From Verrucomicrobiales bacterium (lineage in GTDB: Bacteria > Verrucomicrobiota > Verrucomicrobiia > Verrucomicrobiales > V1-33), in assembly GCA_018003315.1 (NCBI GenBank), contig JAGNEJ010000049.1, positions 1 to 36,543 on the forward strand: DNA of 36,543 bases, written 5' to 3'. The position numbers and the translations under genes are program-made. Shown here in pieces: positions 15,799 through 22,635 of this stretch. The notes under the pieces are model-generated. The model had not been told where the DNA came from. It made no database searches and saw only the letters and a list, made by a program, of their open reading frames with translations. Positions within the stretch are counted from its first letter, which is position 1. Each line of letters opens with the position of its first letter.

Positions 15799-17157
15799 CT
15801 ATGTATAGCGTGCCCCACGGTGTTGGGGAAGGAAAAAATCGTGGAGCAGTCGATCCACTTGCAGGAGGCTGTCGCGGTTCAGGGAGAATATGTCGCCTTC
15901 CATCTGGCCAAAATTTTCGTCTGCCAGGCGGTGCAACTGGGGAGCGAAACGTTCCCAGGGATCAATGCCAAATTTGTTGAGGAAATAGCGGGCGGAAACC
16001 CGCCCGGTTTTGAGGGTGAGGATGAATTCCCGGATGAAGCGCTCTTCCTGGTTGGGAACATAGGCCCGATAGACCGGAAGCTGACCGTTTTGCACCAGCA
16101 GCATGTAGGGGCCGATGTCGGCATGGTTTTGAATATGCACGCCGCCGAGGTGCCCGAAACTGGCCACTCCCAGCGGCACCAAATCCGCTCCCTGCCAGAG
16201 GGCGTCACGATACACAAACCGGGTTTTGGCAGGGTCTTTCACCACCGTGGTCACGCTGGTCACGGTGTAGCCGGCGGCTTCGAACTGCTGGAAGGCGTAA
16301 TCCACCCACCGGCGCTTGGTGGGCCAGTCGGCGACGGGAGCGACCAACTGCCCTGCAGCCTTCATTTGCTGGTAGATTCCGGTATTGTAGGGCACCTCCA
16401 TCTGGTAAACGGTGAGGCTGTCCGGCTCCAGTTCCAGCGCCCGCGCCACCGCGCGCTTCCATTTTTCCTCGGTCTCCTCCACCATGCCCGCGATCAGGTC
16501 GATGTTGATCTGCGGAAAGCCAATGCTCCGGGCGTGGGCGTAAGCGCGCTCGATCTCTCCGCTGCGATGGGCGCGTCCGTTGATTTCCAGAATGTGATCG
16601 TCGAAGTGCTCCACCCCCAGACTGAGCCGGGTTACTCCGATCTGCCGGATGCCGTCGAGCTTCTTTTCCGTCAGGGTGCCGGGTTCCGCCTCGAAGGCAA
16701 TTTCCTGCGCCGCATCCCAGGGGAAGAGATCCTTCATGCGGTTGGTGAGATCCGTAAGCTGCTGGACGCTCAAATAGCTGGGCGTCCCACCGCCAAAATA
16801 GACAAACTGCGGCTTGCGACCCTGCACCCAGGGCTTGGACGCCATCATTTCCATCTCTCTGACCCCGGCATCGAGATACTCTTTGATCTCGGCGGCGTTT
16901 TTGTCCGTATAGACGCGGAAATAACAGAAATGGCAGCGTTTCCGGCAGAACGGAACGTGGAAATACAGCCCCATGGGTAGATCCGCCGGGGCCGGTCGCT
17001 CCAGCACCGTCAACGCCTCCTGCACTGCCTCCCGCGTCCAGAAGGAAAAAGGCGGATAGTTCGCCACAAAATAATTTCCGGCTTCGGTGGCCTCGTTCTT
17101 TTCGGTGGGTGGCGGCGGCAGGGAGATTCGGGTCTCAGCGGGAGGTTCAGCAGACAT
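15799..17157 (-). CDS. Radical SAM protein, HemW/HemN-like (coproporphyrinogen III oxidase family)
   Basis: A 452-residue protein. The 4Fe-4S site is CRKRCHFCYF (CxxxCxxC) after the family's MGLYFHVPF lead-in. The SAM-binding blocks FVYFGGGTPSYLS, FEAEPGTL, ITRLSLGVE-like (VTRLSLGVEHFDD) and INIDLIAGM follow in the HemN/HemW order. The C-terminal HemN domain runs from ~330. HemN proper has CxxxCxxCxC; the final Cys is Phe here, as in HemW-type proteins, so true coproporphyrinogen oxidation is unlikely. HemW is a heme chaperone; other relatives act on heme or in natural-product chemistry. A ~70-residue Pro/Glu-rich extension precedes the core. GTG 17181 could add eight residues. No heme-synthesis genes adjoin. 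Confidence 0.82.
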   Translation of the reverse strand: MSAEPPAETRISLPPPPTEKNEATEAGNYFVANYPPFSFWTREAVQEALTVLERPAPADLPMGLYFHVPFCRKRCHFCYFRVYTDKNAAEIKEYLDAGVREMEMMASKPWVQGRKPQFVYFGGGTPSYLSVQQLTDLTNRMKDLFPWDAAQEIAFEAEPGTLTEKKLDGIRQIGVTRLSLGVEHFDDHILEINGRAHRSGEIERAYAHARSIGFPQINIDLIAGMVEETEEKWKRAVARALELEPDSLTVYQMEVPYNTGIYQQMKAAGQLVAPVADWPTKRRWVDYAFQQFEAAGYTVTSVTTVVKDPAKTRFVYRDALWQGADLVPLGVASFGHLGGVHIQNHADIGPYMLLVQNGQLPVYRAYVPNQEERFIREFILTLKTGRVSARYFLNKFGIDPWERFAPQLHRLADENFGQMEGDIFSLNRDSLLQVDRLLHDFFLPQHRGARYT

Positions 17158-17256
17158 GGCGTGCGGCGGTGATGCCTGCACGCTACGTTTCCCGTCTCAC
17201 CCGGCAACTGCGGAATCGCGGTCCGACCACGACGGCCCCACCCCACAGCCGCCTAA

Positions 17257-17570
17257 TCAGGAGGTAATCCTCAGCCCAAGGATGCCGAGGATGATGAACC
17301 CAAGACAAACGATGCGGACAGGCGGGATCGGTTCGCTGAAAATGACCGTTCCACAGAGCCGGTGCCCACCGCGCCAATCCCCGTCCAAACCGCATACGCC
17401 GTGCCAATCGGCAGCGCCCGTGCGGCAAGCCCCAGCAGCCCCACGCTGATCACCAATGCCACAAGCGTGCCCACGCTCGGCCAAAAGCGCGTAAAACCCT
17501 CGGTAAATTTCAAACCGACGGCCCAGGCAATTTCAAACAGCCCGGCACAGAATAGAATCATCCATGACAT
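17257..17570 (-). pseudogene. SMR-family exporter (SugE/Gdx type), broken by a -1 frameshift
   Basis: The first frame reads [26 protein letters not shown]...[19 protein letters not shown], closely matching SugE/Gdx guanidinium exporters, including the membrane-embedded Glu in helix 1. After GIGAVGTG the frame turns to nonsense. The expected fourth helix, [13 protein letters not shown]...[12 protein letters not shown], is intact in another frame and ends at the TGA at 17257-17259. The span from ATG 17570 to that stop is 314 nt, one short of the 315 needed for a 104-residue protein. The lesion lies at about 17356-17364. Either the gene was recently inactivated or the base is a sequencing error. 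No guanidine riboswitch was evident upstream. Confidence 0.85.
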
Positions 17571-17786
17571 GCGCAGTCGTTCAGTTGTCAGGGCCTCCCC
17601 TGGTGAATTCATCCTGGTTTCCCATGCAGCAGAGAATGAGGAGGCCACAGCCTGCGGCCGATGTCAAGGCCAGGGCCGCACGGTGCCGGTCGCACTGGAG
17701 CCCGCAGACGGCCATCCCTGAAATGGGCGATGTGAGGAAAATCCACCTTGCGGTCTTGGCCTCGGGGCTCAGATTTGCGCCAATCC

Positions 17787-18314
17787 ATGGAACGCATTGC
17801 CGCTGTTTTCGCTGTTCTCCTGTTCGCCCTGCTGGAAGCCGGAGCCGAGGAATTCAAAATCGGTGACCCCGCCTGGGGTGCCCGGATCCAGTTCCCTGAG
17901 CAGTGGGAGAGCGACAATTCCACGGGCATGTGGTATCAGGGGTGGACGAAGGACCGCAAGGTGTGGCTGTCCGCGATCACCTTCGGCCGACTGCCCATTG
18001 ACTGGCACCGGAAGTGGCTGGTCAAGCATTGCGACACCTTTGGCGTTGGCATTACCGTCGCCGCCAATCAGCCGGAGGAACGGGATTGCCGAGTGGGTGA
18101 ATTCCATGCCAAAGAGTATCGGATCGCCGCCACCTGGGATGAGTCCCCTGTCGAAATCAGCGCCTTTGCCGTGACGCTCGCGCCGGGCCGGATCGTTCTG
18201 TTCACGGTGGGCGGCAGGGCGGCGGATCGCCTGCGGCACAAGGACACAATCGCCAGGATTGTCGAGTCCTTGCGAGTGGAACCCGCCACGGCCAAGCCCC
18301 CGTCCCGCGAATAA
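17787..18314 (+). CDS. Small secreted protein of unknown function
   Basis: A 175-residue protein I do not recognise. Residues 1-21 (MERIAAVFAVLLFALLEAGAEE) form a good signal peptide with an AGA-type cleavage site. The mature part has many Trp and hydrophobic/charged alternations (ARIQFPEQWESDNSTGMWYQGWTKD, VWLSAITFGRLPIDWH) and ends in a helix, DTIARIVESLRV. The overall pattern resembles small periplasmic proteins (such as DcrB/PsbP-like folds) in which a strand region is followed by TPGRIVLFTVGG-like strands, but this is only an impression. It stands 124 nt upstream of the M1 peptidase on the same strand and could share its transcript. Upstream TTG starts exist; ATG 17787 fits the signal peptide. 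Confidence 0.65.
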   Translation: MERIAAVFAVLLFALLEAGAEEFKIGDPAWGARIQFPEQWESDNSTGMWYQGWTKDRKVWLSAITFGRLPIDWHRKWLVKHCDTFGVGITVAANQPEERDCRVGEFHAKEYRIAATWDESPVEISAFAVTLAPGRIVLFTVGGRAADRLRHKDTIARIVESLRVEPATAKPPSRE

Positions 18315-18438
18315 TCGACCGTTTCCGGAGCGATGGTTATTCGCCATTCTTCCTCGGATGAGGGAGCTTTGGTTTCCCTGTCCACGGAATAGCAAACACT
18401 TGGCAATCGCCCGCCCTGTGCATGAAACTCCAAGTTCC

Positions 18439-21057
18439 ATGCGACAAGTCCCTCTGCTTTTTCTGCTAACACTGCCACTGATGGCCGGTGCCCATGAACT
18501 TTCCGCCGGCGCTTGCGAACACGGAAAAAAGGAAATGTTCCTGCCCGCTCCGGTGGGAGACAAACCGGGACGCAAATATGCCCGCGACCGGCTGGTGGAC
18601 ATCCGTCATGTGGCGCTGGATGTGACGCCCGATTTCGCGGCCCGCAATGTTTCCGGTGCCATGCAGATGCGTTTTGCGCCGATTGCCCTGCCGCTGGCCA
18701 AACTGCAGCTCGACGCGGTGGAGTTGCGGATTTCAGCGGTCGATTGCACCCAGCCACTGGCCGAATGGCACAACGACGGCGAACACCTGCACCTGCTGTT
18801 CAAAACGCCGGTTCCACCGGATGCCGAGGTCAAGCTGAATGTCGCCTTTGCCGCGGCTCCGGAACGGGGGCTGTATTTCCGGACTCCGGAAATGGGCTAC
18901 AAACCGGAGGACACCCAGGTCTGGACCCAGGGCGAGGCGGAACTGCACCGCTTCTGGTTTCCCTGCTATGATTACCCCAACGAGCGCTTCACCACGGAGC
19001 TGACCTGTCATGTGCCGGACCCCATGGTGGTCATCTCCAATGGGACTCTGGCAGACCGCATCAAGGATGCCCGCGGTTTGACCGCCTGGCACTGGAAACA
19101 GGACAAGCCCCATGTGAACTACCTCATCGCCATGGCAGCGGGGTACTTTCACAAGGTGGAGGACCGGCTGGGCGATCTTCCACTGGCCATGCATGTGCCA
19201 CCATCCGAACGGGAGCAGGCGGCCTTCGCCTTCCGCGACACGAAGGACATCATGGCGTTCTACCAAAATGAGATCGGAATGCCGTTCCCCTGGGCGAAGT
19301 ATGACCAGGTGTATCTGCACGATTTCGTGGCGGGAGGCATGGAAAACACCTCGTGCAGCTTCATGGCCGGGCGGCTGCTGGCGGCGGCAGAATCCGAAAA
19401 CCTGCACACGGTGCGCGGGCTGGACGCCCACGAAATGGCGCACCAGTGGTTTGGGGATCTGGTGACCTGCCGCGACTGGGCGCACCTGTGGCTCAACGAG
19501 GGATTCGCCAGCTACTATCCAATCCTGTTTGAAGAACACCGGGACGGCCGCGACGCCATGCAGGCAAAGCTCTGGCACGAAGCCCAGCGGGTGCTCAATG
19601 CCAACGACTCCCGCCCCATGGTCTGGCGCGACTACGGCGATCCCATGCAGCAGTTCGACCACCGGGCCTATCCAAAAGGCGCCTGGGTGCTGCACATGCT
19701 GCGCTGCCAGCTGGGTCCGGACCTTTTCCGCAGGGCGATTCAACATTACCTGGAGCATCACCAGTTCGGCAATGCCACCACCGACGACCTGCAGGAGGAA
19801 ATGGAAGCGGTCAGCGGACGGTCATTTGACCAGTTTTTCGACCAGTGGGTGCATCATGGCGGAGCGCCGGATCTGGAAGCCAATTATTCCTGGGATGGCC
19901 AGGAAAAGCTGGCCCGCATCAGCATCCGCCAAAAGCAAAAGGTGACCCCGGAGGTGCTCCTTTTCCGATTCCCGCTGCCGGTCCGCTTTTTCCTGCCGGG
20001 GGAAGCGGCGCCGCGTGACTTCACGGTCACCGTAAGCCGCGACCAGGAAGACTTCCATTTCCAGCTTCCTGCCGCTCCGGAATGGATGCGGCTGGACCCG
20101 GACTTTACCATTCTCGCCAAATGGGAGGCGAACCTGCCGCCGGAGATGCAAAAGCGGATCCTGACGGCAGACTTCGTCGGACGCCTCCAGGCGGTCATTA
20201 AACTGGGCGAGCGCAAGACGCAGGAAAGCATTGATCTGCTGAAGGAACGGCTCAACGGCGATGCCCATCACGAAATCCGCCGCGAAGCCGCGGAAAGCCT
20301 GAAGAAAATCGCCACCGATCCCGCCCGGAACGCCCTCATTGCCAGCCTCAATCAACCGGATGCCCGCGTACGCCTGGCGGTGGTTGCCGCGCTGGCCACT
20401 TTTCTCAATGCCCCGGCACAGACGGCCCTAACCACTCATGCCGCAGCGGAGAAAAACCCGGAAATCCTCGCCGCGATCATCGAAAGCTGGGGTGTCCGCC
20501 CTGGAGATCCCGCGCTGGCGGCGGAAGTCCGCCGCTGGCTGGAAACCTCCAGTTACAATCAGGTCCTGACCAATGCAGCGATCAGGGTTTTTCAGACTTG
20601 GGACGACGCCGCGGCCGTGCCGGACATTCTGCGCCGCCTCCAGTCCGCTGCGCTTTCGTTTGAGTCCGGCACGCTCATTACCGCCTGCGAAGCGCTGGGA
20701 TTTCTCGGCCGCCGAATGGAGCAAAAGGATGCGGTTCGGACATTTCTCACCGGCCACCTCACGCACCCCAACGAACGCATCCGCGCCGCCGCCGCCAAGG
20801 CGCTGGGCACGCTGGGAGATCCCGCCGCCATCGGACCGCTCACCGCCCTGACCGCCGTCAGGAAGCCGTTCCGCGACGCCTCGCGCGATGCGGCGGAAAA
20901 GGCCCTGCAGGAAATCGGCGCACAGCAGGCGGGTCCGCCGGAACTGCAAAAACTTTGGCAGGAACTCCAGGCAGTGCAGCGCAAGAATCAGGACCTGGAA
21001 AACCAGATCCAAAAGCTTAAGGAAAAACAACCCCAGCCTCCGGCACCCACGCCATGA
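18439..21057 (+). CDS. Secreted M1-family metallo-aminopeptidase with C-terminal HEAT repeats
   Basis: An 872-residue protein. Signal peptide at 1-18 (MRQVPLLFLLTLPLMAGA). The N-terminal beta-saddle domain runs to ~240. The catalytic domain holds GGMEN (299-303, a variant of the GAMEN exopeptidase motif) and HEMAH (331-335) with Glu 354 eighteen residues on, in WLNEGFASYY, the standard M1 zinc site. Beyond ~560 come tandem helical HEAT-like repeats (LLKERLNGDAHHEIRREAAESLKKIA and others). It ends with a ~40-residue Gln/Lys-rich coiled coil (LQAVQRKNQDLENQIQKLKEK). It should remove N-terminal residues from peptides in the periplasm or outside the cell; the HEAT part may contact partners. Its stop overlaps the sulfatase start by 4 nt. 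Confidence 0.93.
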   Translation: MRQVPLLFLLTLPLMAGAHELSAGACEHGKKEMFLPAPVGDKPGRKYARDRLVDIRHVALDVTPDFAARNVSGAMQMRFAPIALPLAKLQLDAVELRISAVDCTQPLAEWHNDGEHLHLLFKTPVPPDAEVKLNVAFAAAPERGLYFRTPEMGYKPEDTQVWTQGEAELHRFWFPCYDYPNERFTTELTCHVPDPMVVISNGTLADRIKDARGLTAWHWKQDKPHVNYLIAMAAGYFHKVEDRLGDLPLAMHVPPSEREQAAFAFRDTKDIMAFYQNEIGMPFPWAKYDQVYLHDFVAGGMENTSCSFMAGRLLAAAESENLHTVRGLDAHEMAHQWFGDLVTCRDWAHLWLNEGFASYYPILFEEHRDGRDAMQAKLWHEAQRVLNANDSRPMVWRDYGDPMQQFDHRAYPKGAWVLHMLRCQLGPDLFRRAIQHYLEHHQFGNATTDDLQEEMEAVSGRSFDQFFDQWVHHGGAPDLEANYSWDGQEKLARISIRQKQKVTPEVLLFRFPLPVRFFLPGEAAPRDFTVTVSRDQEDFHFQLPAAPEWMRLDPDFTILAKWEANLPPEMQKRILTADFVGRLQAVIKLGERKTQESIDLLKERLNGDAHHEIRREAAESLKKIATDPARNALIASLNQPDARVRLAVVAALATFLNAPAQTALTTHAAAEKNPEILAAIIESWGVRPGDPALAAEVRRWLETSSYNQVLTNAAIRVFQTWDDAAAVPDILRRLQSAALSFESGTLITACEALGFLGRRMEQKDAVRTFLTGHLTHPNERIRAAAAKALGTLGDPAAIGPLTALTAVRKPFRDASRDAAEKALQEIGAQQAGPPELQKLWQELQAVQRKNQDLENQIQKLKEKQPQPPAPTP

Positions 21058-22580
21058 TGACAATGCTTCCTCCACGCAGCACTCCAGATTCGTTTTCCAT
21101 GCCGATGCCTTGCCCTGCATTCCACGCGCCGCTTCGGTTGACAGCGTTGCTGCTGATGCTCGGCCTCTGCGCGGGAGCGGCGGAACGTCCGAACGTGGTG
21201 CTGATTTACGCCGACGATTTTGGCTATGGCGATGCGGGATGCTACGGTGCCAAGCGGGTCAAAACACCGAACATCGACCGCCTGGCGGAATCGGGCCTGC
21301 GATTTACCGACGCCCATGCCTCCGCAGCGACCTGCACGCCGTCGCGCTATTCCCTGATGACGGGGGAATATGCCTGGCGGAAAAAGGGAACGAACATTTT
21401 GCCGGGGGATGCCGCGCTCATCATCCAACCCGGACGCACCACCCTGCCGGGCATGCTGCAGAAAGCGGGGTATGTGACGGGAGCCACGGGGAAATGGCAT
21501 CTGGGGCTCGGCGACGGACCGGGAAAAACCGACTGGAACAAGGACATCAACCCCTGCCCGCTGGACATCGGATTCAACTTTTCCTTCGTCATGGCGGCCA
21601 CTGCGGACCGGACGCCGTGCGTGTATTTGTCAGGACGCCGTGTGGTCGGCCTCGACCCTGCCGATCCGATTTCCGTGAGCTACACCGACCCGTTTCCCGG
21701 TGAACCAACCGGGGCGAAGAATCCGGAACGGCTGAAAATGCACTCCAGCCACGGACACAATCAGGCCATCGTCAACGGCATCGGTCGCATCGGCTACATG
21801 AAGGGCGGTGCCGCAGCGCGGTGGAAGGACGAAGACATGGCCGATACGTTTACCGGGCAGGCGGTGGGATTCCTGGAACAGCGCGCCAAAGAAAAGGAGC
21901 GTCCATTTTTCCTCTACTTTGCGCTGCATGATCCCCATGTGCCCCGCGTGCCGCATCCCAGGTTTGTCGGGAAATCCGAAATGGGACCGCGCGGAGATGC
22001 CCTGGCACAGGCCGACTGGTGCGTGGGCGAGGTGCTGGCCGCGCTGGACCGGCTGAAGCTGGCGGACAACACCATCGTGATGTTCAGCAGCGACAACGGC
22101 CCGGTCGTGGATGACGGCTATCAGGACCAGGCGGTGGAAAAACTGGGGGACCATCGCCCCGCCGGGCCGTGGCACGGAGGAAAATACACGCCCTACGAAG
22201 GCGGAACGCGGGTGCCTTTGGTGCTGCGCTGGCCAGGCCGCGTGAAACCCGGAACGAGCAGTGCGCTGATTTGTCAGGTGGATTTTCTGGCCTCTTTTGC
22301 CGCACTGACCGGGCAGGCATTTTCCAGGCAGGACGCACCTGATTCCGAAAACGTGCTGCCTGCCCTGCTGGGTGAAGGCCAGGGGCGGGCCACCCTGGTC
22401 GAGCAGGCCGGGTCCCTGTCGCTGCGCGAGGGCGCCTGGAAATACATCGTCAACGGTCCGCAGCTCTACAATCTGGCGAACGATCCTGCGGAGGAGCACA
22501 ATCTCAAGGACGCCGAACCGGAGCGCGTGCAGCGCATGGCGAAGCAGCTTGTGGAAATCAAACGACGAACCACCAAATGA
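21054..22580 (+). CDS. Secreted arylsulfatase (type I, Cys-type)
   Basis: A 508-residue sulfatase, family S1. After a signal peptide (hydrophobic part about residues 27-42, ending LCAGAAE) the catalytic domain opens with RPNVVLIYADDFGYGD, whose Asp pair binds calcium. The active-site motif is CTPSR with Cys 94, the residue converted to formylglycine. TGKWHLG and later FSSDNGP and HGGKYTPYEGGTRVP provide further catalytic and metal residues. It should hydrolyse sulfate esters on sugars or glycans outside the cytoplasm. No maturase (anSME or FGE) gene is present in the window. The start at 21054 overlaps the peptidase stop (ATGA), so the two are coupled. ATG 21099 or 21105, closer to the signal, are alternative starts. 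Confidence 0.95.
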   Translation: MMTMLPPRSTPDSFSMPMPCPAFHAPLRLTALLLMLGLCAGAAERPNVVLIYADDFGYGDAGCYGAKRVKTPNIDRLAESGLRFTDAHASAATCTPSRYSLMTGEYAWRKKGTNILPGDAALIIQPGRTTLPGMLQKAGYVTGATGKWHLGLGDGPGKTDWNKDINPCPLDIGFNFSFVMAATADRTPCVYLSGRRVVGLDPADPISVSYTDPFPGEPTGAKNPERLKMHSSHGHNQAIVNGIGRIGYMKGGAAARWKDEDMADTFTGQAVGFLEQRAKEKERPFFLYFALHDPHVPRVPHPRFVGKSEMGPRGDALAQADWCVGEVLAALDRLKLADNTIVMFSSDNGPVVDDGYQDQAVEKLGDHRPAGPWHGGKYTPYEGGTRVPLVLRWPGRVKPGTSSALICQVDFLASFAALTGQAFSRQDAPDSENVLPALLGEGQGRATLVEQAGSLSLREGAWKYIVNGPQLYNLANDPAEEHNLKDAEPERVQRMAKQLVEIKRRTTK

Positions 22581-22587
22581 AGCGACG

Positions 22588-22617
22588 ACAGGGCCGCCAC
22601 GTTCGTGACGACCCTGT
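22588..22617. terminator. Two-part hairpin between convergent sulfatase and metalloprotease genes
   Basis: The outer stem is ACAGGG (22588-22593) with CCCTGT (22612-22617). The inner stem is CACG-TT-CGTG (22598-22607). It sits exactly in the 55-nt gap between two converging stops and could serve both strands. No T-run follows on either strand, so it is not a textbook intrinsic terminator. Confidence 0.4.
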
Positions 22618-22635
22618 GCAAAGCTGGCGGTGGAT

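Noticed and set aside
17158-17256. Cobalamin or guanidine riboswitch near the radical SAM and SMR genes
   Set aside because: Neither the conserved boxes nor a suitable fold could be recognised in the short gaps.
17271-17648. Intact 125-residue SMR protein in a single frame
   Set aside because: The last part after GIGAVGTG is not SMR-like and the proper fourth helix is in the other frame, so the gene is frameshifted.
18439-21057. GGMEN in place of GAMEN as a defective M1 motif
   Set aside because: GGMEN occurs in active M1 peptidases and the full HExxH-18-E zinc site is present, so it is only a variant.
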